64,000 nucleotides of DNA. It comes from UBA6109 sp964506465. GTDB lineage: Bacteria > Desulfobacterota > Syntrophia > Syntrophales > UBA6109. This document shows positions 51,556 to 60,986 of this stretch, piece after piece. Position numbers and translations under genes: made by a program. The stretch spans positions 11,557 through 75,556 of the forward strand of contig CAZDLM010000009.1 of the NCBI GenBank assembly GCA_964506465.1. Reading direction: 5' to 3'. Position 1 is the stretch's first letter. Every line of letters begins with the position of its first letter. The notes under the pieces were generated by a model. That model was given only the letters and a program-made list of their open reading frames with translations, was not told where the DNA came from and searched no databases.

Positions 51556-52818
51556 ATGGAGCCAACGACCCGTTTCATGACTGCGCTGCGGAACCACGTG
51601 CGACAGCGACTCGAACAACTCGGACAGGCCGACATCGTCGTCGGCATCCCCTCCTATTACAGCAGCGGAACGATCGCCCACGTCATCGACGCCGTCGCCG
51701 CCGGTCTGGCGAAATACTGCGGCGAATGCCGTGCGATCATCCTGGTGGCCGACGGCGGATCTACGGATGACTCGCGGGAGATCGCCAATCTTGTCCAGAT
51801 TCCCTCCTTCAACATTGAGAAGATCGTCACGATCTACCGGGGAATCCCTGGAAAGGGATCCGGACTGCGCGCCGTCTTCGAGGCGGCGAACTTCCTCAAA
51901 GCGAAGGCCGTCGCCGTCTTCGATTCGGATCTCGTCTCCATCAAACCGGAGTGGATCGGAAACGTCCTGAATCCCGTGCGGGAGGGATACGACTTCGTCG
52001 CGCCCTTCTACCGGCGCTACAAGCTGGACGGGACTATCACCAACACCATCGCCTACAACATGACCCGGGCGCTTTACGGCCTGCGCATCCGCCAGCCCAT
52101 CGGCGGGGATTTCGGCATCTCCGGCCGCCTGGTCAAGCACTATCTCGACCAGGACGTTTGGGAGACGGATGTGGCCCGCTTCGGCATCGATGTCTGGATG
52201 ACGACGTCCGCCATCGTCTGGAAGTGCCGGATCTGCCAGGCAAGGCTCGGCGTCAAGATCCACGGCCACAAGGATCCGGCCGCGGATCTCGGCCCCATGT
52301 TCCGGCAGGTCGTGGGCTCCATTTTCCAGATGATGGAACAGCATGAGGACTTCTGGAAGAACGTCACGGGTTCGAAAGACGTCCCAATCCTCGGCGCGGA
52401 GTTCGAGCAGGAGCCCGCTCCTTTTGACGTCGACGTGGAAAGCCTCATCGATTACTTCCGGGTCGGGTTTCGCAACTTCGAGAGCCTGTGGGAACGATCC
52501 ATCGACGACATCGACATGAAGATCGTGCGCTCCCTGGCGGCGACAACGCGCAGGGAAGATTTCCTTCTGCCCATCGAGTCCTGGGTCCGCATCATCTACC
52601 GCTACGCCGCCGCCTTTCAGGCGATGCCCCGCCAGCGATTCAAGGTTCTCGACACCATGATCCCCCTCTATTACGCCCGCGTCGTTTCACTGATCAACGA
52701 ACTCGCGGACGCCTCCCCCGAGGAAGCCGATCGGCAGTCCGAAGCGAAGGCGGAAGTTTTCGAGCGGATGAAGCCCTATCTTCTGGAAATCTGGAAAAAG
52801 GAGACGGCTCATGTCTGA
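51556..52818 (+). CDS. Family 2-like glycosyltransferase, possible glucosylglycerate synthase
   Basis: 420 residues. A nucleotide-sugar GT-A fold with DIVVGIPSYYSSGTIAHVI, DGGSTDDS and DxD in FDSDLVS (about 120). No membrane segment. By position between a phosphoglycerate-sugar phosphatase and GpgS it may be a glucosyl/mannosylglycerate synthase that transfers sugar directly to glycerate, as described in Persephonella, but similarity to that enzyme was not computed. Confidence 0.72.
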   Translation: MEPTTRFMTALRNHVRQRLEQLGQADIVVGIPSYYSSGTIAHVIDAVAAGLAKYCGECRAIILVADGGSTDDSREIANLVQIPSFNIEKIVTIYRGIPGKGSGLRAVFEAANFLKAKAVAVFDSDLVSIKPEWIGNVLNPVREGYDFVAPFYRRYKLDGTITNTIAYNMTRALYGLRIRQPIGGDFGISGRLVKHYLDQDVWETDVARFGIDVWMTTSAIVWKCRICQARLGVKIHGHKDPAADLGPMFRQVVGSIFQMMEQHEDFWKNVTGSKDVPILGAEFEQEPAPFDVDVESLIDYFRVGFRNFESLWERSIDDIDMKIVRSLAATTRREDFLLPIESWVRIIYRYAAAFQAMPRQRFKVLDTMIPLYYARVVSLINELADASPEEADRQSEAKAEVFERMKPYLLEIWKKETAHV

Positions 52819-54019
52819 TTTCTGGCAGCATGCCATGATCTCGACGCTCCAGAGAATCAAGGAGCGTCCGATCGCGGAGATCGATGCGGAATTGACAGCC
52901 ATCGCGCAGAAGCGGAAGATCGTCCTCCTCCTTCCCGCCCTGGCTTCGGAGTTCGACACCCCGGCCATGCCTGCGATCATCGAGGAATTGAAGGGGGCGA
53001 AATACCTGCACAAGATCGTCCTTTCTCTCGACCGGGCCGGGAAACGCGAATTCTCCCGCGCAAAAAAAGAGATGTCCCGGATTCCCGTGGAAACCAACAT
53101 CGTCTGGCACGATGGACCGCAGATGCAGTCGTTCTACGACGAACTGCGGCGCTCCGACTTCGATCTCGATTACCCCGGCAAGGGCCGGTCGGTCTGGATG
53201 ACGTTGGGATGCATCCTCGCCGAGAGAGACATCTACGCGATTGCCTTGCACGATTGCGACATCGTCAATTACCACCGGGAGATGCTGTCCCGGCTGATCT
53301 ATCCCGTGGTCCATCCGGCTACGGATTTTGAGTTCAGCAAAGGATACTACGTCCGCGTCGCAGACAGGTTGTTCGGCCGCGTCATGCGGCTGTTCTACAC
53401 CCCCCTGATCCGGTCTCTGCAACGGATTCTCGGCACGAATTCGTTTCTGTCCTATCTCGACAGCTTCCGCTACGCCCTTTCCGGCGAATTCGCCCTCCTG
53501 GCAACCCTGGCGCGCGGCATCCGCATCTCCCCGACCTGGGGTCTGGAGGTCTCTCTGCTGAGCGAAATCTATCAGAATGCTTCGATCAATCGGATCTGCC
53601 AGGTGGAAATCGCCGAACGCTACGAGCACAAACACCAGATTCTCGATAAGGGGAAACCGGCCAATGGGCTTCTCCGCATGGCGGAAGACATCGCCAAGGC
53701 ACTCTTCCGGGTGCTGGCCCAGGACGGGGTCGTGATGAGCGACGCCTTCTTCCGCACCCTCCAGGCATCGTATCTTCAGGAAGCCCGCGTGAGCATCGAG
53801 AAGTACCACGGCCTTTCCCTGATCAACGGGCTCTCCTACGACCGGCACAGTGAAATCGAGGCCGTGGAGGCCTTCATGGATTCTTTGAAATCGGCGGTCA
53901 CGGAATTCGTCCGCAATCCCGTGGGAATTCCCATGCTCTCCGCCTGGTCCCGCGTCGCGGCGGCCATCCCCGACCTTCAGGACAGGCTCCTGCAACAGGT
54001 GGAACTGGACAACCGCTAG
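52811..54019 (+). CDS. gpgS: Glucosyl-3-phosphoglycerate synthase-like glycosyltransferase (GT81)
   Basis: 402 residues, overlapping the upstream glycosyltransferase by 8 bp. Transfers glucose (or mannose) from a nucleotide sugar to 3-phosphoglycerate. GT-A motifs: GKGRSVWMTLG, IALHDCDIVNYHREMLSRLI (DxD as DCD), EFSKGYYVRVADRLFGRV, matching GpgS. The HAD phosphatase in the same cluster would complete synthesis of glucosylglycerate, a compatible solute and methylglucose polysaccharide precursor. Confidence 0.8.
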   Translation: MSDFWQHAMISTLQRIKERPIAEIDAELTAIAQKRKIVLLLPALASEFDTPAMPAIIEELKGAKYLHKIVLSLDRAGKREFSRAKKEMSRIPVETNIVWHDGPQMQSFYDELRRSDFDLDYPGKGRSVWMTLGCILAERDIYAIALHDCDIVNYHREMLSRLIYPVVHPATDFEFSKGYYVRVADRLFGRVMRLFYTPLIRSLQRILGTNSFLSYLDSFRYALSGEFALLATLARGIRISPTWGLEVSLLSEIYQNASINRICQVEIAERYEHKHQILDKGKPANGLLRMAEDIAKALFRVLAQDGVVMSDAFFRTLQASYLQEARVSIEKYHGLSLINGLSYDRHSEIEAVEAFMDSLKSAVTEFVRNPVGIPMLSAWSRVAAAIPDLQDRLLQQVELDNR

Positions 54020-54343
54020 TTCTTTCAGCCGTCGCCTGCCCGGAAAAGTCAAGAAACGGAAGGTTCCCTGCCCACAGCGTCGGGCGTTCCTGAGCCTTGC
54101 CAACGGCACCGTGATCCTGTATCGTAGAGCAGTCTGCGGCCGCGGAGGCTGCGCGATCGCCACGAAGGCCGTCGAGTCGGGCCCGCGTTGCGGGCTCACA
54201 CCGGTCGTCGTTTCGATGACCGACAGTGACTTCTGCCGGAGCGTGTAGACGGACCCGTCGCCCTCAGTTCACCCCTCGAATGGCTCCGCGTCCGTCGGAT
54301 CGATGGCAATCTCATAAAGAAGACGAGAGGAGGTACGCGTCTC
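54020..54343. other. Intergenic region before aspA
   Basis: 324 bp without a credible gene. TTGCCA at about 54098 with TATCGT 17 bp later may be an aspA promoter. No hairpin of note. Confidence 0.4.
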
Positions 54344-55759
54344 ATGACTCAACCGAAGCGTGGGAAAGGCGGGCGGAAAATGCGGAAGGAGCATGATCTT
54401 CTCGGACATCGAGAGGTCCCGGAAGAGGCCTATTACGGGATACAAACCCTGCGCGCCCTGGAAAACTTTCAGGCGAGCGGAATTCAGCTCAGCTTCTATC
54501 CGGTCCTGATCGAGGCCCTCGCCAACGTCAAGATGGCTTCGGCAAGAGCGAATCTCGAACTCGGGTTGCTGCCGCGACCGATTGCCGACGCCATCGTCCG
54601 GGCCTGCGCGGAAATCGTCCGGGGGAAATACCATGAGCACTTCGTCGTCGACATGATCCAGGGCGGCGCCGGCACTTCCACCAACATGAACGCCAACGAG
54701 GTCATCGCCAACCGCGCGCTGGAAATTCTCGGCTACAAGAGGGGGCAATATTCGCACTGCCACCCCAACAACCATGTGAACCTCTCGCAATCCACGAACG
54801 ACGTCTATCCGACCTCGATCAAGATCGCCCTCATACGGAGCAATGAAACGCTGGTCGAGGTCCTGCAGACGCTGATCTCGTCTTTTCGAAGCAAGGGGAA
54901 GCAGTTTGCGCACGTCGTCAAGATGGGACGGACGCAGCTCCAGGATGCCGTGCCGATGATGCTGGGACAGGCATTCGAAGCCTATGCGGTGACCCTGGAG
55001 GAAGAGGTCGAAAGACTCGACCAGAACAGCCGGCTGTTTCTCGAGGTCAACATGGGGGCCACCGCGATCGGAACCGGCATCAACGCGGATCCCGCTTACA
55101 GCAAGACGGTGATCCGCCATCTCCGGGAAACTACGGGGCTGGAGGTGGTCCTCGCCGCCAATCTCCTGGAGGCCACCCAGGATACCGGCTCCTTCGTGAT
55201 GTATTCGTCGGCGATCAAGCGCCTGGCCGTCAAACTCTCGAAGATCTCCAGCGATCTGCGGCTGCTCTCATCGGGACCTCGGACGGGGCTCAACGAGATC
55301 AACCTCCCCCCCATGCAGCCGGGCTCGTCCATCATGCCGGGGAAGGTCAATCCCGTCATCCCGGAAATGGTCAATCAGATCGCCTTCAAGGTGATCGGCA
55401 ACGATCTCACGGTGACCCTGGCGGCGGAGGCCGGGCAGTTGGAACTCAACGTCATGGAACCGATCATCGTCCTCTGTCTTTTCCAATCGATCGGGATTCT
55501 CAAGAACGGGATGGCGACCTTGCGGGAGCGCTGCATCGACGGCATCACCGCCAATGAGGCCCGCTGCCGGGAACTGGTCGAAAGAAGCATCGGTCTGGTC
55601 ACCGCGCTCAATCCGGTCCTCGGCTATGAGACCTGCACGCAGCTTGCCCGGGAGGCGCTGGAGAAAGACTTGCGCTTGTACGATCTGGTCATCAGCAGGA
55701 AACTTCTGTCAAAGGAGGAGCTCGATCGGCTGCTCCTTCCGGAGAACATGATCCGCTGA
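54344..55759 (+). CDS. aspA: Aspartate ammonia-lyase
   Basis: 471 residues; deaminates aspartate to fumarate. Fumarase/aspartase superfamily landmarks: GGAGTSTNMNANEV, SQSTNDVYPTS and the mobile loop GSSIMPGKVNPV. AGGAGGT is nine bases before the ATG. The aspartase rather than fumarase assignment rests on overall sequence pattern and the amino-acid-degradation neighbours; the two families are close. Confidence 0.92.
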   Translation: MTQPKRGKGGRKMRKEHDLLGHREVPEEAYYGIQTLRALENFQASGIQLSFYPVLIEALANVKMASARANLELGLLPRPIADAIVRACAEIVRGKYHEHFVVDMIQGGAGTSTNMNANEVIANRALEILGYKRGQYSHCHPNNHVNLSQSTNDVYPTSIKIALIRSNETLVEVLQTLISSFRSKGKQFAHVVKMGRTQLQDAVPMMLGQAFEAYAVTLEEEVERLDQNSRLFLEVNMGATAIGTGINADPAYSKTVIRHLRETTGLEVVLAANLLEATQDTGSFVMYSSAIKRLAVKLSKISSDLRLLSSGPRTGLNEINLPPMQPGSSIMPGKVNPVIPEMVNQIAFKVIGNDLTVTLAAEAGQLELNVMEPIIVLCLFQSIGILKNGMATLRERCIDGITANEARCRELVERSIGLVTALNPVLGYETCTQLAREALEKDLRLYDLVISRKLLSKEELDRLLLPENMIR

Positions 55760-55781
55760 TAACGATGGGGAGGTGCGCTCC

Positions 55782-57005
55782 ATGGACAAGGCATGGGTTG
55801 AGGCGGCGATCGCCCGGATCGGAGAATTCGGGAAAGCGGCCCGCGGGTACCGGCGGCTGGCATTCAGCGATGCCGACTGGGCGGCGCGGGACTATGTGAT
55901 CGGCCTGATGCGGGAAACGGGCCTCAGCGTCCGGAGCGACGTCTTCGGGAATGTCATCGGACGCCTGGCCGGCCGGGACGGCGCCGCGCCCGCCGTCGGA
56001 ACCGGCTCCCACGTGGACACCGTGCCCGAGGGGGGAAATTTCGACGGCGTGGTCGGCACGGTGGGCGGCCTCGCGGCGGTGAGGCGTCTCGCGGCGCGGG
56101 GCGTCTTGGCCTGCCCGCTGGAGTTCATCCTCTTCATGTCCGAGGAATCGAGCCGTTTCGGTTTCGCCACCATGGGCAGCAAGGCCATGGCGGGCCTGGC
56201 CAACCCGGCGGCCTGGGTCAAGGCGAAGGATCCCGACGGCCGTGATCTCGTCAGCGTACTCGCCGAGCGGGGGTTGGATGTCGCGCGGTTGGAGACGGCG
56301 GTCCGGCAACGAGGCGAGTTAAAGGCCTTTCTCGAGATGCACATCGAACAGGGTCCCGTTCTGGAGGGGGAGCGACTTCAGATCGGCATCGTGGAGGGAA
56401 TTGCCGCCCCCACGCGTCTGAAGGTAACCGTGAGCGGAGTGGCCGGCCACTCCGGGGCCACGCCCATGGGTCAGCGGCAGGATGCGCTGGTCGGAGCCTC
56501 GCAGGTAGTCCTGGCCGTCCAGGCGGCCGCCCGGCGGGAGGCCGCACACGGTACGGTGGGCACGGTGGGCGTTCTCACGGCGCACCCCGGGGCCATCAAC
56601 GTCATCCCGGGAAGAGTCGAGATGATGGTGGACATTCGCGGCATCGACGGCCCAAGCATTGGACGCGCGGTGGCGGAAGTCGGGGCGGAGGCGGCGCGGA
56701 TCTCCGAAGCGAACCGGACCCCCGTGACGCTGGAAACGCTCACAGCGGACCCGCCGGTCCCCATGGACCCCACGGCGGTAGCAACCATAGAAAGCGTCTG
56801 TCGCCGTCTGGGGATCCGCTGCCGGCGCATGCCCAGCGGGGCCGGTCACGACACCATGAACATGGCTCGGATCGCTCCCGCCGGCATGATCTTCATCCCC
56901 TGCCGGGGCGGAATCAGCCACAATCCGGACGAGTACGCTTCGATGGAAGATATCATGACCGGGGTCGACGTCCTGACGGAGAGCCTCTATGAACTTGCGC
57001 GATAA
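55782..57005 (+). CDS. M20-type Zn amidohydrolase, N-carbamoyl-L-amino acid/allantoate amidohydrolase family
   Basis: 407 residues from ATG 55782 (GGGGAGG upstream). Metal sites: TGSHVDTVPEGGNFDG, FMSEESSRFG, LEMHIEQGPVLE and a C-terminal PSGAGHDTMNMA. This matches the amidase/hydantoinase/carbamoylase family that releases amino acids from carbamoyl or ureido derivatives. Beside aspartase, N-carbamoylaspartate or a related N-substituted aspartate is an attractive substrate, but this is inference. Confidence 0.88.
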   Translation: MDKAWVEAAIARIGEFGKAARGYRRLAFSDADWAARDYVIGLMRETGLSVRSDVFGNVIGRLAGRDGAAPAVGTGSHVDTVPEGGNFDGVVGTVGGLAAVRRLAARGVLACPLEFILFMSEESSRFGFATMGSKAMAGLANPAAWVKAKDPDGRDLVSVLAERGLDVARLETAVRQRGELKAFLEMHIEQGPVLEGERLQIGIVEGIAAPTRLKVTVSGVAGHSGATPMGQRQDALVGASQVVLAVQAAARREAAHGTVGTVGVLTAHPGAINVIPGRVEMMVDIRGIDGPSIGRAVAEVGAEAARISEANRTPVTLETLTADPPVPMDPTAVATIESVCRRLGIRCRRMPSGAGHDTMNMARIAPAGMIFIPCRGGISHNPDEYASMEDIMTGVDVLTESLYELAR

Positions 57006-57495
57006 ATCGAGCCCTTCGCCCCTTCCCTCCAACGCTGCCGGGTTTGAGGATGCGGCGATCGGCGCCCCTTCATGAACGGTGAAACGGCGTGCGGCAGCTT
57101 TGGCCCTGTTCTCGTACGTTGTTGCGCTACAAATCCTTGACAGACAAGAAACCTTTTGCCATATTCGGCACAACATGGAAGCGGTTTCCCTTCGCTTTCA
57201 CAAGAGTACAAGAGACTCCTTCCCCCATGGAAGTGGGATGAGTGCTCGCGGAGTTCGGCGATCGTGGTCCTGATGAGAAAGCCAAGCACCCATCGGTGGT
57301 GGTCGATTTGAGCCGATGAAGAGAGCTGTCTGATGAGCGTCCGGCCTCCAGAGAAAACCCTTCACGAATTCTCTGAATTTTCCTTCGAAATTCTTAACCG
57401 TTTTGCGCACCCGTCGGGACCGTTTGCGTCAGCTTTGCGGCATATGACATGTGCTTTCGATAGGTTGTGATCTTAATTCATCATGGGAGGTGCGT
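57006..57495. other. Intergenic region before dcuC
   Basis: About 490 bp with no convincing ORF, tRNA or terminator. It separates the carbamoylase from the transporter, which has its own ribosome-binding site. Confidence 0.5.
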
Positions 57496-58833
57496 ATGGT
57501 CTGGGTAGGTCTTGTCATCCTCATTCTCACGGTTGTCGCGTTGGTCAAGCGCCTGGAAACCCGCATGGTCCTGATTGCCGCCGGGTTTATCATGGCGATC
57601 CTGTCCCTCAACCCCATGGCTGCTTTCAATGGTTTCACGGAAGCCATGACGAACAAGAACCTCGTCATGAACATCGTCAGCGTGATGGGCTTCGCGTACG
57701 TCATGAACATGACCAAGTGCAACGCGCATCTGGTCCACGGAGCGACCGGCGTCCTGAAGTATGTCGGGTTCCTGCTCATCCCCGGCGCGGTCTTCCTGAC
57801 CTTCGCGATCAACATCGCTCTGCCCAGCGCGGCCGGCTGCGCCGCCGCCGTGGGCGCAATCCTGATCCCCCTGCTCATCGGCCAGGGCGTAAACCCGGCC
57901 ATGGCAGCCTCCGCGGTCATGATGGGCACCTTCGGCAGCATGCTCTCGCCCGGCCTGACCCACAACATCTTCGTGCAGGACCTGACCACCAAATTCCCCA
58001 CGTATGACGCGGTCACCAAGCTCCCCACGGCCCAACCGGTTCCGGCCACCGTGATGGAGGTCATCGCCCGGCACAGCACCGTGGACATCATCAGCGTCGT
58101 CATCTGCGCCATCTGCCTTGCGGTCCTGGCCCTCCTGTTCAAGGAACACAAGGGGTATGTGGACACGGAAGGCAAATTCGGCATGGGCGAAAAGATCAAA
58201 GTCAATTACCTGTATGCGCTCATGCCCGCTGTACCCGTACTGCTGCTGGTCTTTCTCCCCATGATCCCCAAGGACGTGCTGCCCAAGGGATGGGTCTGGA
58301 TCACGAAGCTCGGCGTTGCCCATTGTATGCTCATCGGCACCTTCCTCGGCTTTGTCGTGACCCGCACCAACCCCGCGGAGGCGACCAAGGCCTTCTTCAC
58401 GGGCGGCGGCAAAGGATACGCCGACGTGATGGGCATCATCATCGCAGCGGGCGTATTCACTGCCGGCCTGAAGGCCATCGGTCTGGTCGACGCGGGCATC
58501 GCCCTGATGAAAAGCTCCCAGCACGCAGCCAGCCTCGCCGCAGCCTTCGGGCCCTATATTCTGGGAATCATCACCGGTTCCGGCGATGCCGCCACGCTGG
58601 CCTTCAACCAGGCCATCACCTCCCAGGCCGCTCAATTCCACATGACCATCGTGGACATGGGCAGCCTCGCCACCCTGGGCGGATGCCTGGGGCGCACGAT
58701 GTCGCCTCTTGCCGGCGCCGCCATCGTCTGCGCCGGTCTGGCCCTGGTCAACCCGTTGGAAATCCTCAAGCGCAATTGGCTGGGCACCACGCTGGCCCTG
58801 ATCGTGTCCTATTTCGTGTTCACCAACATGTAA
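57496..58833 (+). CDS. dcuC: DcuC-family C4-dicarboxylate transporter
   Basis: 445 residues, about 12 hydrophobic segments, with the GFAYVMNMTKCNAHLV and TGSGDAATLAFNQAI blocks of DcuC transporters, which exchange succinate, fumarate or aspartate under anaerobic conditions. GGGAGG precedes ATG 57496. Fits the adjacent aspartase. Confidence 0.9.
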   Translation: MVWVGLVILILTVVALVKRLETRMVLIAAGFIMAILSLNPMAAFNGFTEAMTNKNLVMNIVSVMGFAYVMNMTKCNAHLVHGATGVLKYVGFLLIPGAVFLTFAINIALPSAAGCAAAVGAILIPLLIGQGVNPAMAASAVMMGTFGSMLSPGLTHNIFVQDLTTKFPTYDAVTKLPTAQPVPATVMEVIARHSTVDIISVVICAICLAVLALLFKEHKGYVDTEGKFGMGEKIKVNYLYALMPAVPVLLLVFLPMIPKDVLPKGWVWITKLGVAHCMLIGTFLGFVVTRTNPAEATKAFFTGGGKGYADVMGIIIAAGVFTAGLKAIGLVDAGIALMKSSQHAASLAAAFGPYILGIITGSGDAATLAFNQAITSQAAQFHMTIVDMGSLATLGGCLGRTMSPLAGAAIVCAGLALVNPLEILKRNWLGTTLALIVSYFVFTNM

Positions 58834-58845
58834 GGAATCATCGCC

Positions 58846-60150
58846 ATGAACCACTGCATCGAACAGAAACTCAGCGAACTCGCTCCCACTCTTGTTCCCC
58901 GTCGGCGCGATCTCCACAGGCATCCTGAACCCGGGTGGACGGAATTCCGCACCGCTGCGATGGCCATCCGGCACATGGAAGCCCTTGGATACGCTGTGAC
59001 TATGGGGGAAAAGGCCGTCAAGCGGGACCGCATGATGGGCGTGCCCGCGCCTGATATCCTGAAAAAGCATCAGGAACGGGCCGTCGCCCAGGGCGCCGAC
59101 CCCGGGCTTGTAGCCCGCATGGAAGGCGGTTTGACCGGCTTCTGGGCGGATATGGACTTTGGAGGCGCAGGGCCGTCTCTGGCCCTGCGCTTCGACATGG
59201 ACAGCAACGATGTGTCCGAAGCCACAGATGCGAAGCACCGCCCGGTTCGGGAAGGCTTCGCATCCGTCAACCCCGGGGCCATGCATGCCTGCGGACACGA
59301 CGGGCATGTGGCCGTCGCGCTGGCATTGGCCGAAGTGGTCGCCTCCTGCAGGGATACGCTGCGCGGGAGGATCCGTTTTATTTTCCAGCCCGCCGAGGAA
59401 GGCGTACGCGGCGCCGCGCCCATGGCCGAGGCCGGAGCCGTGGAAGGCATCGACCACATCCTCGGTTTTCATATCGGGTTCCAGGCCAATCAGCCCGGCA
59501 CCGTGATTTGCGGTACGCAGAATTTTCTCGCCACCTCCAAGGCGGACATCACCTTCACCGGTGTGACCGCCCATGCCGGGGCGGCTCCGGAAGAAGGCAG
59601 GAACGCCCTGCTCGCCGCCTGTACGGCGACGCTGAACATGCATGCCATTCCCCGCAGCGGCAAGGGCGACACCCGCATCACGGTAGGAAAACTTGTCGGC
59701 GGGCAGGGGCGTAACGTCATCCCCCCCAATGCCACCCTGTTTCTGGAAACCCGGGGCGTGACCAGCGAGCTGGACGAATACATGTTCAATGAGGTGCAGC
59801 GTATCGGCAAAGCCGCCGCCGACATGTGGGGATGCGGCTATGACATGGTCCTCACGGGAGGCACCAAGAGCGGGGAGAGCAGCCCGGAAATGGCGGAAAT
59901 CGTCGCGGAGGGCGCCCGCGAGATGGGCTGCTTCGATACGATCCTGACCCGTAAGAATTTCGGCGCATCAGAGGATTACTCGCATTTCATGACGCTCGTG
60001 CAGCAGCATGGCGGAATCGGAAGCTACGTGCAGGTGGGAACGACGATCGCCGCCGGCCACCACAACAGCCGCTTCGATTTTGACGAAGCCGTGCTGCCGC
60101 GCGCGCTGGAACTTCTGGCCCGCGCCGTCTGGCGGATAGGCGGCAAATAG
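58846..60150 (+). CDS. M20 amidohydrolase, AbgA-like (p-aminobenzoyl-glutamate hydrolase subunit A)
   Basis: 434 residues. DLHRHPEPGWTEFRTA, the metal motif MHACGHDGHVAVALAL, and FQPAEEGVRGAAPM are characteristic of AbgA/carboxypeptidase Ss1-type M20 peptidases. AbgA works with AbgB; no abgB is adjacent, so a different N-acyl amino acid may be the substrate. It begins 12 bp after dcuC, suggesting linked uptake and hydrolysis. Confidence 0.87.
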   Translation: MNHCIEQKLSELAPTLVPRRRDLHRHPEPGWTEFRTAAMAIRHMEALGYAVTMGEKAVKRDRMMGVPAPDILKKHQERAVAQGADPGLVARMEGGLTGFWADMDFGGAGPSLALRFDMDSNDVSEATDAKHRPVREGFASVNPGAMHACGHDGHVAVALALAEVVASCRDTLRGRIRFIFQPAEEGVRGAAPMAEAGAVEGIDHILGFHIGFQANQPGTVICGTQNFLATSKADITFTGVTAHAGAAPEEGRNALLAACTATLNMHAIPRSGKGDTRITVGKLVGGQGRNVIPPNATLFLETRGVTSELDEYMFNEVQRIGKAAADMWGCGYDMVLTGGTKSGESSPEMAEIVAEGAREMGCFDTILTRKNFGASEDYSHFMTLVQQHGGIGSYVQVGTTIAAGHHNSRFDFDEAVLPRALELLARAVWRIGGK

Positions 60151-60239
60151 AACCGGCCGGGAGTCCCCGGAAGCGCCGGCGGGGAGAAGGACAGCCCTGT
60201 CCGCCCGCTCTTGAAATCGACGCGCGTTCATGTTTCGTA

Positions 60240-60268
60240 TTGACAGGAGCGGGGGTTTCAGGCATAGT
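60240..60268 (+). promoter_or_regulatory. Promoter of the pyr operon
   Basis: TTGACA (60240-60245), 17-bp spacer, CATAGT (60263-60268); the transcript would include the PyrR site and the attenuator below. Confidence 0.7.
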
Positions 60269-60280
60269 TCGATCACTTTC

Positions 60281-60324
60281 GGACACCCCTTTTAATTCAA
60301 TCCCGAGAGATGAACAAAGGGTCC
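60281..60324 (+). promoter_or_regulatory. PyrR-binding RNA hairpin in the pyr leader
   Basis: GGA and CCCTTT (60281-60292) pair with AAAGGG and TCC (60316-60323). The loop side carries AATCCCGAGAGAT (60299-60311), matching the PyrR consensus ARUCCNGNGAGGYU at 12 of 13 positions. With UMP bound, PyrR would stabilise this hairpin and allow the downstream terminator to form. Confidence 0.78.
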
Positions 60325-60358
60325 TTTTCATGAAAGCGGTAATTCCGGTGAACGATAG

Positions 60359-60393
60359 GCGCCTTCCCACAACCGTGGGGGGGCTTTTTTTTT
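60359..60393 (+). terminator. Attenuator terminator of the pyr leader
   Basis: GCGCCTTCCCAC - AACC - GTGGGGGGGC followed by nine T, 25 bp before pyrR. As a leader terminator it controls rather than ends the operon. Confidence 0.85.
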
Positions 60394-60418
60394 GACCAGG
60401 ACAACTTGAGGCAATGCC

Positions 60419-60958
60419 ATGGAAAAGAAGCGCGTGGTGATGGACGCCGAAGGGATCGACCGGTCCCTGACCCGAATCGCCTACGAAATCCTGGAAAGAA
60501 ACAAGGGGGTGGAAGACGTCGTCCTTGTGGGCGTCAGGACCGGAGGAGTCTTCCTGGCCGAACGGCTGAAGAAGAAGATCGCCGCCATCGAGGGGGTGGA
60601 CGTTCCGCTGGGCGTCCTGGACATCACCCTGTACCGGGACGATCTTCTGACGACCAACCGCAAGCCGCGCCTCGGGAAAACGGATATCCCCCTGTCTCTG
60701 GACAACCGGAAAGTCGTGATCGTGGACGACGTCCTTTTTACGGGCCGCACGACGAGGGCCGCCATGGACGCCCTGATCGACTTCGGCAGACCGAAGCTGA
60801 TCCAACTGGCCGTCCTCATCGACCGCGGGCACCGCGAGCTGCCCATCCGCGCCGATTTTGTCGGAAAGAACCTGCCCTCTTCCCTGTGGGAGGCGGTCAG
60901 CGTCAACCTCTCCGAGCTCCAGGGCAGGGACGAGGTCGTCATCGAGGAAGGAACCTGA
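60419..60958 (+). CDS. pyrR: Bifunctional pyr operon attenuator / uracil phosphoribosyltransferase
   Basis: 179 residues with PRPP motif VVIVDDVLFTGRTTRAA. Binds the leader hairpin above when UMP is high, reducing transcription of its own operon, and may salvage uracil. Followed by pyrB after 28 bp. Confidence 0.95.
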   Translation: MEKKRVVMDAEGIDRSLTRIAYEILERNKGVEDVVLVGVRTGGVFLAERLKKKIAAIEGVDVPLGVLDITLYRDDLLTTNRKPRLGKTDIPLSLDNRKVVIVDDVLFTGRTTRAAMDALIDFGRPKLIQLAVLIDRGHRELPIRADFVGKNLPSSLWEAVSVNLSELQGRDEVVIEEGT

Positions 60959-60986
60959 AGACCATCGTGCAAGAGAGGTTTGCATC

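Noticed and set aside
57481..59643. 720-codon minus-strand frame opposite dcuC and the AbgA-like gene
   Set aside because: Both plus-strand genes have clear family motifs and ribosome-binding sites; this is a composition artefact.
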